A DNA stretch of 64,000 nucleotides, taken from positions 620,001 through 684,000 of the forward strand of contig MCGO01000009.1 of the NCBI GenBank assembly GCA_002104985.1, in the 5' to 3' direction. A model generated the notes under the pieces. It searched no databases. It saw only the letters and a list, made by a program, of their open reading frames with translations, and was not told where the DNA came from. This document shows positions 10,829 through 22,861 of this stretch, in pieces (the first letter of the stretch is position 1; every line of letters begins with the position of its first letter). The position numbers and the translations under genes were made by a program. The stretch is from Rhizoclosmatium globosum. Taxonomy: Eukaryota; Chytridiomycota; Chytridiomycetes; Chytridiales; Chytriomycetaceae.

Positions 10829-13174
10829 ATGGAACCTTTCCCATCAGGCAACCAGCCCCATCAACAGCCTTCTCCTTACTCCAACAACAATTCTCCTAAA
10901 TTCAGTGATATCAAGTATACCCATTCAACTCAATCATCTCCCAATTATCAAAACACATACCCAAACTCGGATGGCCCAACCTACCGCCAGAAGAGTAACA
11001 ACTATAGCTCCAATTCCCAAAAAGAGGTGTGTTTTTTAATTTCACTTCCACAACATGGTCTGAACTCGTTCGTTTTCGCTTTTTGCAGAGGAAACAAGGC
11101 AAACAAGATACCAACGCTGAGATGAACCCTTCTGAGTTAGCACAATCTTATTCGAACAATGGAATCCAATATGCAACTATGCAGCAGCAACAGCAATATT
11201 ATCCCTATGTTTATATGTATCAAAGCTACAACCAAGAGCAAGGCCTTCCACGTACTGGGTCAACTGACTCAATCAATACAAGACAAAATTCATCCGACAG
11301 CAACCAATCCGTTGCAAGTTCTGGTATGAACCCACAATCTCCCATGTTCTTTTCTCCTCGAACCCCTCCCGCTGCCCGCGGAATGAAGACTCCCCTGACA
11401 TCTCCACTATACCAAACTCCATCCAACTATAACAATAGTTCAATTACTCCTACCAACCTCCCACCTTCTGCTCCACCTTCTTCCCCATACTACGTCAGAG
11501 GACCAACCACTCCCGCTGGCAATACACGTCGTTTCCAAAGCCCAAACATCCCATCTACTCCCAACAACTACGCAGCTCCTCCTCCAAACAATTCCTACTT
11601 TATGGCGACGGCTGGAGCTCATCCCGGAGCTTTTCCGGTTCGTTCCCCGACTCCACCGTCCATCGGCGGATCTACTGCTCGTCGTTCGAACGAGTCCCTT
11701 AACTCTCCGTCGAATGTACGTCGTCCTCGTCGTGAACTGTCTGTGAGTGGTGCTTCCGGTGTTGATTGGGAGGTCGAAGGAACTTCCATGACGAACCTTT
11801 ACATCAAAGGGTTGAAAAATACTTGTACTGATGAAGACTTGTATGAAATGTGTAAAGTGTATGTCGTCTCTTTGTTGTTTGGTTTTGATATTTGTGATTG
11901 ACTGTTGAGATAGGTATGGAAACATTCATTCGTCAAAGGCGATTCTGGATCTTACTACGCACGAATGTAAAGGTTTTGGATTCGTCATGTATGAAACGAT
12001 GGAGGAGTCGCAGTTTGCGTTGAATGAGCTGAGTGGTTTGGGATATAACGTTTCGTTTGCGAAGGTGATACAACAGTTTTGAACTCGTCTTATCACTTAA
12101 ACTTTTTTTTCTTTTATAGGAAACCTTCAACACACGCTTGAAGAATTTGCAAGATGAAGAAAGTACCAATGTCTACGTTTCGAATTTGCCATTAGAAATG
12201 GACGAAAACGTAAGAAACCCATCATCTTTTTTTCATACTCAAGTTATTAATCAATGCGACCACAGGGTATGCTGCTCCTCTTCGCTCCTCACACGATCGT
12301 TTCAACCAAGATCCTGCGCGACCCCGCAACGCAACAATCACGTGGAGTCGGATTCGCAAGAATGGATTCACGCGCTGCAGCTCAAGCCATCATCAACGAG
12401 TTCAATGGCAGACCGCTCGATAATGGACAGTGTTTGCAAGTTCGGTTCGCGGATTCTGCGGCGCAGAAGCGGTTCAAGCAGATGCAGCAAGGGTTGCAGG
12501 CTTCTCCGATTCGTGCTACTGCTACGACGACTTCAACTGCGACAGGCACTTTTGCGAGCCCTGTGGCGCGTGGAGGTTGGAGAGGTGACGCAGGGGTTTC
12601 GAGTGGAGGTGTTGGAGTGAAGGTTGGTGGTATTCCAGGTGGTGATTTGGTTGTTGATGCTGCTGGTGTTGCTGGTGCTGAGATTGTATCAAGTGAAGGT
12701 GTTATTGTTGACGATGGAGGTGCTGGTGCTGCTTTGGGCTATGTAACTTACTACAACGGGTATGTGCCTGTTGGGTACGCATGCATTTTTTGATGCCTCT
12801 CCCCCAACTGTTTTATTAGTGGATCTAATGCGTTTTTTCATTCCAGAATGATGATGCCTGCTGGATATGGATACCCTGTTGGACCTCAAGGGTCTGGCCC
12901 ACAAATTATGAACGGTGCTTATTATTACCCCCCTCCACCTGCTGCAGCTCCTCAAGGAAGTGTTGCACCACAGCAGCCTGCCTTGATGTATACCGCACAC
13001 CCACACCATCCATACATGGTCCCAATGCATTACTCTGCTCCAGCGAATGTTGTTGTTGACAGTAAAGCTGATGATATTAGTGGTGGTGTTGTCGCCGAGG
13101 CTGCTGAGGGTGATCATGGCGTTGAAGGAGACGCAGTCGAGATCACTAATGATATGGGGGCTCTGAGAATGTAA
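10829..13174 (+). CDS. Two-RRM RNA-binding protein, paralogue 2
   Basis: Six exons (10829-11026, 11089-11858, 11914-12064, 12120-12209, 12266-12774, 12847-13174) encode 681 residues, twice the size of its upstream paralogue. The N-terminal about 300 residues are rich in Pro, Ser, Asn and Gln. RRM1 begins with TNLYIKGLKNTCTDEDL and has RNP1 KGFGFVMY; RRM2 has VYVSNL and SRGVGFARM. A Gly/Val-rich linker and a C-terminal Pro/Tyr-rich part follow; the latter is absent from paralogue 1. The RRMs are closely similar between copies while the flanks are not, so the duplication was followed by extension or loss of disordered flanks. Likely a cytoplasmic or nuclear mRNA-binding protein; the target is unknown. 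Confidence 0.88.
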
Positions 13175-13240
13175 TTGCGTGTCGTGTACAGCCTTTTCTT
13201 TGCTACTTCTTTTCTTTTTCAACCTGTTTTTCGCTGCCAA

Positions 13241-13246
13241 AATAAA
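13241..13246 (+). promoter_or_regulatory. Possible poly(A) signal of RRM paralogue 2
   Basis: A canonical AATAAA lies 67 nt after the stop codon, followed by T-rich sequence. Confidence 0.5.
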
Positions 13247-13359
13247 GTGAACATACCCCTTATCCTTCCCTTTCCCATAAATACTCTTCTTCTCTTTTCC
13301 TTTTTTAAATAACCTTTTGTTTTTCTATTATTTAAAAATTCTTAAAAAGAACGAACAGA

Positions 13360-14424
13360 ATGAGTTATGCAACACACTCTAACACGGGAGGTATAAATAG
13401 CAATGGGAGCAAGCGAAAACGGATGCTAAGTGATCCATCGATGCCGTCGCAGCAGTACCAGCAGCAGCAACTCCAGGTTCAGCCTGAGACACGGTGGAAC
13501 GGAGTGTTTTCCGACGATGATTGTGCGGGCCACCATGCGCGACGGAGACAGTTTCGACAAAGTGGAACGGGTTCGACTTTTGTGACGACGACGGCGGGGG
13601 CAGGGGCGAGTGTTGTGACTCACTCGTTCAGCGATCCGGCTTTGCTTTCGACTTCAACGACGACGACAAGTAGTCAGCGCTTTGTCTTTGGCTCTGGTCA
13701 GCCACAGTATCAATACCAACAATATAAAGAACAACAACAGCAACAGCAACAGCAACAGTTTAGAGCACCGAGTTTGGTGTCTCAGTCCATCCCTCACTCA
13801 CCAGCCCCTCCCCCTTCAGAATCAAACTATTCTTCTTTCACACAATCGCAGCCGCAACAATCTATCCCACCTATCCCTGCTCCTGCCACATTCTCAGGCG
13901 CGAATAAGCGATCGTTTTTGTGGCCACATCCACCTACTCTGCCCATCATACCTACTGCCATCGAAGAACTTCCGATGGAGTTTCAAGGACGAGGAGGAGG
14001 AGGTCCAGCAAACAGTGATCGAAGGAGATCGTTGGATGAGAGTATGATGCTGTTGTATGGTGGCGGGGGTGGTGGGGGTGGCGGTTTGGGGAGTGGGAGC
14101 AGTAGTTGGAGTGGGAATGGAAGTAGTTTTGGAGAAGGAGTAGAAGGAGTGAGTATGAATGAACGGAGGCGATCATTGGATACGAGTGTGTTGGACACGT
14201 TTCGGCATCTGCCTTTGAGCTTTGGATTGGGAGATGGTGGTGGTGGCGGTGGAATGATTGCAGAGATGAGTCATCCGTCGCTCATGCACGCTCCAGAAAC
14301 ACAAAATCATCAAGATTATTTGCGACAGCAGCATGCACAGTATGTTACAGCCGTTGAGGGGTATGGGCCTTTGGAAGGCTCCATAGAAAGTCCTGATGGC
14401 AACTCAGGAATGGCAGTCGACTAG
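13360..14424 (+). CDS. Low-complexity Gln/Gly/Ser-rich protein
   Basis: Single-exon frame of 354 residues that I do not recognise. It opens with a basic cluster (SKRKRML), then poly-Gln, Ser/Thr- and Pro-rich stretches and poly-Gly. Two copies of the motif RRRSLD occur (about residues 226 and 268), each followed by a short hydrophobic segment; a third related site is KRMLSDPS. These fit basophilic kinase sites (R-R-x-S). Disordered, possibly nuclear and regulated by phosphorylation; this is inference. It is followed after 63 bp by another low-complexity gene that also starts with a basic cluster. Confidence 0.65.
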   Translation: MSYATHSNTGGINSNGSKRKRMLSDPSMPSQQYQQQQLQVQPETRWNGVFSDDDCAGHHARRRQFRQSGTGSTFVTTTAGAGASVVTHSFSDPALLSTSTTTTSSQRFVFGSGQPQYQYQQYKEQQQQQQQQQFRAPSLVSQSIPHSPAPPPSESNYSSFTQSQPQQSIPPIPAPATFSGANKRSFLWPHPPTLPIIPTAIEELPMEFQGRGGGGPANSDRRRSLDESMMLLYGGGGGGGGGLGSGSSSWSGNGSSFGEGVEGVSMNERRRSLDTSVLDTFRHLPLSFGLGDGGGGGGMIAEMSHPSLMHAPETQNHQDYLRQQHAQYVTAVEGYGPLEGSIESPDGNSGMAVD

Positions 14425-14487
14425 AAAATGATGTATAAACATGTTTGTAAATAGAGAAAGGGGAAAAGAAAGAAAGAATTCAAAGAA

Positions 14488-17111
14488 ATGTCACGGAAAC
14501 GAAGAGTGGAAGAGCTCTTCTCGCAGCTGACACTCAACACCGCAGTTCCTCATCTTCCTCCTCCTCCTCAACCAACAACCGCAATAACGACAAACAGCGA
14601 TGATGGCAACGACAACGACAACAATGGAAGCGGAAACGACACGGCAGCCTCAAGTCCAGTACGACGCCACACGTCAAACACCACATCAACTACAACTTCG
14701 AATACGGACGCACTTGCAACAGCGCTTCGATCGCTGAATCTGGCAAACTCAATATTGCATCCTCCAAAGAGATTTGCTGCTGCTGCTTCAAGTTCAGGTT
14801 CAGGTTCAGGTAGTGCGATAGGAGACAGACAGACAGAGTCTTTCAACAACAACAACGCAACATCGCTTCTCTCCCGCTCGCTGCCTACTCACGCACCTTC
14901 GTCTTCATCTTCATCGTCTTCTTACCTCTTTGATGCTGATCCAGAGACTGGCCTGCTCAGTCGCTCTCCCTCCAGACGCCAACACACCTCATCCCTGTTC
15001 AGACCCGCACGCGCGATTCCCCGTCCTCAAATGCCCCATCCCATGCCACCACCTGCTCCACCAAGTAGCATCAACACAAACAGCGGCTCATCGTGTTCGT
15101 GCGATAACCGCCAGGGCTTCTTTGCTCGCTCCTACAGCCACTCCCACAACCACCAACACGCAAGGCGGAAATCTCCCTCGGTTTCTTTTATGCGCCAAAG
15201 TTCACATTCTCCCGTCAAACACCGCCATTCCTCATTCTCTCGACGCGACGACTTTTACCAACAACAGCAACAACAACACTTGTATGGATGTGACGCTGCT
15301 GGCCTCGAACTTGGTTCCTCCTTTTCTCGACGAAATCACCTCAACTCGCAGTATGGATCCTCTGGTGTTTGGAATGGAATATCTAGTAGCAGCAGTGTGG
15401 GAGCCGGCACATCAAACAACATGCCCAGAATCTTTTGCAGCAGTGGATCATCAAGCAACGGTGGACCTCCAGGAATAATAGCACAATCAGCAGGAACAAC
15501 CCCAACAACCCGAAAACAACCAACAGACTTCTTCTCCCCAACCACCAACACCACAACCCCCGCATCCAACCGAATGTCTCTTTCATCCACACTCACTCCT
15601 TTAAACCCAACCAACCCACTTTTCCGCCCACAACAAGACATTGACACAGAGTCCGGCGAAATCCCGCTCCTCGCCTCCTTCGGCACTGACGACGACTTCG
15701 TCTTCTCCGCAGGCGCTACAGCCGGCGACGATGAATACTACGCCGACGCAGACGACGACGAAGACGACTCAACGCGCGCTCCACGTGGCCGGAAAGTCTC
15801 GCGTCGTGTGAAGGCCGGCAATGGTGCTGGCGGGACAGCGACGCATCATAACCATGCCCATCATGCGCATTACTCGTCGTTTCATAAACATCGGAGTGGG
15901 AGTTTGAGTTCTGCGCCGCCGATTAAGTTTGTTGGGGGTGGGGATCAGGTGATTCAGGGTGGTGGTGGTGGTGGTGGAAAGGATGGGTCTGCATTTCAGC
16001 GGCAGTTGCAGAAACAGCAGCAGCAGCAACAAAAGCAACAACAGTCTATGAAGGAAGGTGGTGGAGGGGGGGTTAATGTGGCTGTAAGCTCAGTGTTGGA
16101 AAGTGCGGCAAAAACGAAAGGGTTCAGTGGGATTGGGTTGGGTGCCTGGGAAATGGAAGATGATGATAATGAAATAGCTTCAGCGGTGACGGCGACAGTG
16201 GTTGGAAGTAAACGGGATCAAATTGGTTATGAAGAGGAGGATGAGTCTATGGGAATTCATGATGCATTGAAACAAGTGCCGTTTCAGTTTGGGAGTGTTG
16301 GCGATTCTCCCGTATTTGGAGGGGCTGTTGGAGCTGCTCCAAATGGTAAAGGGAGGGGGGGTTTTGGATTGGGCATTGGAGGAATATACCCAAGTTCGGG
16401 ATTAGATCCCTTTGCGAGGTGATGTGTTTAATGCTGATTATACTCACTGACATTTTTTGATTATTTAGCTATCCTCGTACCAATCCAGATCATGGAAAAG
16501 TTATTTTATACAGCCCTCTTGCACCCACTTTTCCAACGTCGTCGAAACATCATTTCACATTCACATTCTCAAGAGACTCGGTAACGTCTCCTGTCACACC
16601 TACAACAACACCAACAATTTCAGATTCTATGATGACCTCACTCACCCTTCCACCTCCATCCGCAACCACAAATTCAAACAAGCCCTTGTCATACACGGCA
16701 ACATCAGCTAGCTATGGTGGTAGTAATGTAGCACCGGGAACCCCGCCACCTCCACGCGAAGAAACAACCATAATAACAACCACAACCACAACCACAACAA
16801 CGACAATGTCAGCAAACTCATCGCCAGCACTTCCACCGACAGCATCCTCTTCTACTATCCGGAGACATCATTCACCGAACCGACACCACAACCCTCGAGA
16901 AAGTGGAAATGATGCGTGCGATGAACAAACAGTTGTAGGGGTTGACCGCAATTCGCCACGGAATTCACCGAGAACTGTGCATCGGGTGCATCATTTAGCG
17001 GCAGTAGGAGCGAGCAGTAGTTTGAGTTGCTTATTGAAGGGAGGGCTTGGTGGTGGTGGAAGTGGTGTAAGTGGTGGTAATGGAGGAGGCGGGCAGATGG
17101 ATTTGGATTAA
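14488..17111 (+). CDS. Large disordered protein, unknown function
   Basis: Two exons (14488-16418, 16469-17111) joined through a 50-nt intron in phase 2 give 857 residues. No domain is recognised. The start MSRKRRVEELFSQL predicts a short basic amphipathic helix. The remainder is disordered: poly-Ser, Asn/Thr-rich, an Asp/Glu block (about residues 420-435), His-rich, poly-Gln and poly-Gly segments. The second exon has a slightly more ordered beginning (YPRTNPDHGKVILYSPL) and then Thr- and Gly-rich sequence ending QMDLD. Its closeness to the preceding gene and the similar basic start could reflect a shared origin, but I see no alignable domain. Confidence 0.65.
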
Positions 17112-17123
17112 TTTTGCGTAGTA

Positions 17124-17124
<1 letters not shown>

Positions 17125-17175
<51 letters not shown>
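17125..17175 (+). repeat. (TG)n microsatellite
   Basis: About 25 uninterrupted TG units just after the stop of the preceding gene, followed directly by a few GGGTT/GGATT units. It lies in the 200-bp spacer before the next start codon. Confidence 0.95.
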
Positions 17176-17176
<1 letters not shown>

Positions 17177-17309
17177 ATTGGATTGGGTTGGGTTGGGTTG
17201 TGTGAATAGCTGAATGAATATATCTATTATGATTATGATGGTTATAGGAAAGGTGGGGGAGGAAAGCGCAAGTGTTTCATTTTTGGCTCGAACGCTGTCA
17301 AAAAAAAGG

Positions 17310-20300
17310 ATGCCTCCCAAGAAGTCAAAAGCTGCGGCTGTTGTTGCACCGCCTCCGCCACCAAAGGAAGAGGAGCCAGCTGAGTCATCATCTGATCAGG
17401 AAGAGACTGATGAGAGCGAGGACGATGACTCAACGGATGGTGAGTGCTTGTCGTCAAACTGGACTGGGGCTTTACTCTAATGTGTACATGCGATTGATTG
17501 GCAGTCTCTTCCGACGCTTCAAGTGACGATGACGACGATGACGACGACGATGAAGAAGAGGAGGAGAGCAGCGAGGAGGAGGACGACGATGATGAAGAAG
17601 AGGAGGAGGAGGAGGAGGTTGAGGACAAGGAGGAGGTTGAGGAGAAGGTCCAAGCAGCCGCTGAGACTGAAGAGGATGATGACGACGACGACGACGACGA
17701 CGAAAGTGATGATGATAGTGATGAAAGTGAGGAGGAGGAGGAGGAGGAGGAGGACAGCGACAGTGACAGTGACAGTGACAGTGACGAGGTTGAGGAGGAC
17801 GAGATCGAGGCGGCTCCAACTTCAAAGGCCGTCGGATCTGTCGTTGCCGCCGTGAATGCATCGGCAAATGTCGAGGTTGATGAGGACGATGATGTTGACG
17901 TTGACGTTGACGAGGACTCGGATGATGATGCGGAGAGCGTTGATGCCGATGACGACTCAGACGACTCTGATGACAACGACTCGGACGACGATGACAGTGA
18001 CGATGACGATGACGATAGTGATGATTCAGAGGACTCAGACGACGATGACAGCGACAGCGACAGCGATGACGTCGACAGCGACGATGACGACGATAACACA
18101 AAGGCCTCAAAGTCAAAGGCAATTGCTGCAACCGCCGCAATCGCTGCTGCCACTGCCGCCACTCTCAGCGAAGCTGATATCATTGCTGCTCACGATCACT
18201 ATGCTGGTCTCGCCCAGGCTGTTCCCGCCGTTCTTGCCGCTGCAACGTCTCCCGCTTCAGCGACTGTCCCCCACGTCAAAGACCCTGCCACCCCACCAAA
18301 GACAGAACTCTCAAAAACTGCAAAGGCATATGACGAAAAAGTATCCACTATGAAGTTGGGCTCCCGTCTGTCCTCAGTCGAGTTGAATGCACTTGCGGAG
18401 AAGGAGGAAAAGGCTGCTACTGGCGAACGCTTGAAGGAAGTTGCCGAAGTTCACTCTCCTCGTCGTGGAGCCTCTCCTGTTCGGGCTACAGCTGAAGTTG
18501 TTGAGACTCCTACTGCTGCTGCTGTTCCGGAAACTGAGGTTGCCGAGGATGAAGCAGAGAAGGAAGAAGAGGATGTCTTTGATTACAACGCCTACTACCA
18601 GTCTCATTACAAGGCTAGATACTCTGATGCGACAGAAGACGATGGTGTATATGTTTTGCCTCATCTGGAGGCTCAGCAATGGATTTCAATTCTGTTTATG
18701 CTCTCAGAACAAAACGATGTCCTCAAGCTTGCCTACTTGAGTAAAGCACTGAAGAAACTCATTTTGGATCCAGCTGTTATCTCTTCATGGCTTCTTAGAA
18801 GGTATTTTTGGCTTAGGTTCTGTTTCTTGATGTTAACCTTGTACTTTAACAGATCTACTCACTACCTCGCAATTTACAACACCTACAAGAACTTCCCTCG
18901 ATTATTGACTCCACCTGTTGCCCATGCTTTGATTTCTCTTGGAGCCCACATTCCACGTCAACTCTCCTCTTTGATTGCTCTTGAAAACCCTGAAATTTTG
19001 GATAGAAGTTCTACCAAGGCACCTACCCCATACACTGAAGCCCTCGAACTCCTCGTCTGGACCGGTAAATCGACATATGGAGACATGTTTGGTTTCGACG
19101 CCGAAACTGCCGTCAATGCCACATTAGCTCCGGGTCAAGAAGCCCACGAAGTGATCAACGCCAAAGTCCACCAATACAAAAAAGTCCTTGGATGGGCGTA
19201 CGAAGGTGTTGTTGATCAACGTCTTGAAGGATCCCAAGCTCTTGAAGACAAGAAAGAGGAAAAGAAGAGGCGGAAGAAGGTTATGGAAGATGTGACGGAC
19301 GCTGATGCGTTCTTGCATTTGCTTGAATTGTATCGTGGAACCTTTGTTGGAAAAGAGACTTTCGTGGTTGACTTGGAGAAGCCGTCAGGTGCTGGACGTT
19401 TCGTTGCTGCGGAAAAGAAGCGATCTGTTCTCAAGGATACTGTTGTTTCTGAGCAGGAGAAGCAGAGAAACAAGATTGCGGCTGCTTTGAGAGAACTCTC
19501 CAACATTTATCGATTTGCTCCAGGGCTTGTTGCGGACAAGCTGGAAGTTGGATGGTTGCCAGTGGACTTGTTTGAACGGGACGTCGAGCTCGCTTGGTTC
19601 TTGTTGAGACATGCAGGTGACGCCAAATCTCGTGTTGTTACTGATGCTGCCGGATATGATGATGTCACCTACAGAGTATGTTGTTTTCTTTTATAGTAAC
19701 TTTTGGCTGAAACGTTTCCGTAGACTCTCTTGGGTTACAGAGTGCACATCAGTGTTGGAACTAGTACACTTGCTGGCGGAGCTCAAGATGTTGTTCCCTT
19801 CTCTGCCATCAGCAAGCTCATTGCCCAAGGAAACATTTCTCTCACAGATGCTGTTCTTTTGCGAATGATGGGCAAGTTTACCAACCAAATGACCTTGGAC
19901 CGTCTCCTCCGTTTTGTTTCTCGAAGCAAAATGCAGCAAATCGGAGAAGTCCTCCTCACCGAATGTTTCGAGAAACCAATGCTAGACGATGCCCTCGCCT
20001 CAGGATACATTAGTCGCCCTATCCAACGTGCTGAAATCCTGGTTAAAATCTTCTCCCTCGACAAGGACGCTATCGCCCGCAGTTTCATGGGCACACCTAG
20101 AGACTGGGACACCTACGTCCCACCACCATCCCCACAATCCACCTGCACATACGTGAAACAACCAACCCCTAACAAGCAAGACGGCTTGTACCAATACGAC
20201 GTCGGCATGTTGACACGACAAGCTCAAGCGTCCGGCGGGTTACCCTGGGTCTCTTGGCAATGGGTAGTTCAACACTTGGGTGCCCAGCATCCAGTCGCAA

Positions 20301-21217
20301 GTGCGTGTCTTCACGACGTCAGTGTTCGTTCATTCAACGATCACGCGCCGTTGAACCCTGGAGACCATGATGCGATTTCGTTCCCGAGAAAGGAGGCTGA
20401 CGCGAGTGTTAAGGCTTTGTTGGCGTTGGGTGTTGGCGCGAGGATGTGTACTGTTTCGACGGCGATTAGAAAGGCGTTGTATGAAATTGAAGTTGCGGCG
20501 TTGAGTGGAGAAGCGGCGCAGGCGATGAAGAGTCAGGCGGCGCAGTTGTCGGGGAAGAAGGGGAAGATTGCTGCTGCTGTTGCGGCGGCTGCTTCTGCTG
20601 CTGGTGCCAATGCTATCAGTAGACGGTACATTTACATTCTTACGGACATTGAGAAGAAGTTGCTTGCGTTTGGATCGGATGAGCCTGTTTCATCTACTGG
20701 AAAGCAAAGCACTACTCCAGGCTCTAAAGGTGGAGCTAGTGACACTGCCAGCATTTCTTCTGGTGTTAATGGAGCTTCGCCTATTGTTGGTGATTCTCAA
20801 ATCCCACTTGTTGAAGTCTCTGTGAACGTTACCAACGGGGAAGAAGTGGTTTCAGCAAAGAAGTTGGTTCCATTGTACCCACAGGCATTGCTGCCACAAC
20901 CAAGAGCCATTTGGTTCGCCGCTATCAAGGCTTTGGTAACTGAAAACGACACATGGAAAGATTTGGGTAACAGCCCAGTTTCTCCAAACGCTTGTCGTCG
21001 TTTCTGCCAGGCTGCTTCCAACATTTCTCGTGGTCTGGAGCAGTTTGGTATGCCTGCGAGTGCTTTGGCAGTGTTGAAGAGCAGGAAGGGAAGCTCCAAG
21101 ACAATGAAGAGCATGAGTTCAAGTGACAGTGAGAACACTATGTTATACGGACTTTGGGTGAAGGAAATTGAAGCGGAAGATGCTGAAAAGGAGAAACTGA
21201 AGAGGGGGTTGGTTTAA
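17310..21217 (+). CDS. Uncharacterised protein with acidic N-terminus
   Basis: Four exons (17310-17439, 17505-18801, 18853-19675, 19724-21217) encode 1247 residues. The start MPPKKSKAA is chosen because it opens a Lys-rich leader ahead of the acid tract. Residues about 25-245 are mostly Asp, Glu and Ser in long runs. After residue 250 the protein becomes globular and mainly helical (for example WISILFMLSEQNDVLKLAYL, IPRQLSSLIALENPEIL, FAPGLVADKLEVGWLPVDLF), without a domain I can name. A Gly/Ser/Thr-rich insert precedes the C-terminal region. The acidic tail suggests a histone or ribosomal-protein binder or a nuclear protein, but that is speculation. The intron at 18802-18852 is 51 nt, free of stops and in frame, so retention would add 17 hydrophobic residues. 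Confidence 0.75.
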
Positions 21218-21348
21218 ATTTATGAGTTGACGGGAAGAGAAGGGATGGGTTTCCCAATGTGTTTGTTTCGCAATCGAATATTAAGTAAAAGAGGTTACTT
21301 TATTTGCCCAATTTGCCATATGTATATATATATATCTCAGTTTTTATC

Positions 21349-22861
21349 CTAATATGGATGCTCTGGGCGGTGTGAAGTTTCATAATCAACATGAACAAAG
21401 GCCCGTTCCACATCTTCAAGATTCTCAATCTTGATTTGCAAAGCCTCTGCAACATCGTGACTCTTCATCAGTGGGGTGCTTGGATCCATAACAACATCAA
21501 CCTCCACAAAGTATCCAGCTCCGGATGAGTAAGCACGAACAGTATCAACTTGCAAGATTTCTTGGTGGTGTGTCATTGCAAGATATGTGACACGGTTCAA
21601 AAAGATTTGTGACGCAGATTCTCCAATAAACTTCTGGACATGTTCTGCCAGGATGTCGTTAAAACCTTTACAAAATCAACACAAGGTAACCTACCCATGG
21701 CAGTCTGACTCCAGTTAATAAGAATCCAGGTGGCAATCAAAATACCACCTGCTGGATCCATCCACCAAAGGAATTTTTGACCCACTACAGAGAGAGCAAT
21801 ACCAGTACCGTTCAAGATGATGTCGTTTCTATGGTCTTGAGCGAGAATTCTTGCCGATGGATACTTTGAGAGGGCAACACAATAGAAATACAGACCAGCC
21901 TTGACCGCTTATCGAATCAAATCAAGAAAAGAAAAAAAAGGGAGATGAGTGACAACAAAACTACCAAGCCCATAAAGGAAATTTTCCGAGCTTACCAATA
22001 GCAACACCAATGCACGACAAGTTCATTACGTTCAAGTCCGTAGTGTGTTCTCCACCAGCAATAGCCTTAGCACCCTCGATAATCAATTCGACAGACAGAG
22101 CACCCATGATGCAAGAAAAGACCACGATTCCCGCAGTTTCGAATCTTCGCTTTCCTGTCGGGAAACGCTGACGGTTTTTCTTTGCGGCCGTAATGTTTGC
22201 AAAGACTAGAACAAGGTTTGATGCGAGATCCATGAATGCATCGGCCATGGTTGCAAAGAGAGATAAGGAACCAGATGATACGGAAGCGTACAGCTGGAGA
22301 CCAAAGAGGACAACATTGGCAGCAAGAGAGCCGTAGATTGCGATTTTGACCTTTTTGATATCACCAGATTAGTGATTTATTAGTAAGAGGGTCGTTGTGA
22401 AACAGGGGGGGAAGTTGTACCTTGACAAGCTTCTCATCTTCTGCGGCCTCTGCTTCCTCTGCTGAGCCGACAGGTTTTAGCATTTCCTCTATTTGTTCGT
22501 TCTGGGCCTCGTAGAAGGCAGCGACTGCGTTTGCCTTCCGTCTGCCGTTGCGGCGTCTGATGTCGGCCTTGATTTGGGCAATCTCGTCGTCTGTTTTGAC
22601 GGCAGTGATGAGGGCGTCGGTGGCGACGACGGTCATTGACGAGCGGCTGCGGCGCGACATTGAGATTGGAGCGTTTGGGTTGTGCATGTTGATGTGGATT
22701 GCGTCGTCGAAGGAGGCCTTTGGAGTTGCGGCTGTTTGTTTGTTGGCGGTGCACTGGTTTAGAGAGAGAGAGAGAGAGAGAGAGAGGATGCGCTTACCGG
22801 TGCTGGCTGTCTGGTGGTATCCGTCTACTGTCTTCCACGGCTGGCTCTGGTTGGGATCCAT
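21349..22861 (-). CDS. Cation diffusion facilitator, Mn-type
   Basis: Five exons (22861-22798, 22731-22421, 22350-21996, 21907-21695, 21665-21349) give 419 residues. The N-terminal cytosolic part of about 120 residues carries a SRRSRSS cluster. Transmembrane segments follow, including VKIAIYGSLAANVVLFGL, and then a C-terminal dimerisation domain with EVDVVMDPSTPL and FVHVDYE. Metal-site motifs are DAFMD in the second segment (about residue 164) and DHRND in the fifth (about 267). The double DxxxD pattern is the mark of the manganese branch of the family; zinc transporters carry HxxxD. Predicted to move Mn2+ out of the cytosol into vacuole, Golgi or across the plasma membrane by proton antiport. 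The exact compartment cannot be read from the sequence. Confidence 0.88.
22761..22787. repeat. (AG)n microsatellite in a CDF intron
   Basis: About 13 AG units on the + strand. On the coding strand it forms the pyrimidine tract (CT)n of the first intron (22732-22797) of the cation transporter gene. Confidence 0.9.

Noticed and set aside
17125..17190. TG and GGGTT repeats as a possible internal telomere remnant
   Set aside because: The GGGTT/GGATT units are few and irregular and there is no TTAGGG array. A simple microsatellite explains the sequence.
17242..18183. Poly-Ser frame on the - strand (313 codons)
   Set aside because: It is the complement of the Asp/Glu codon runs of the acidic protein on the + strand, whose frame continues into normal globular sequence.
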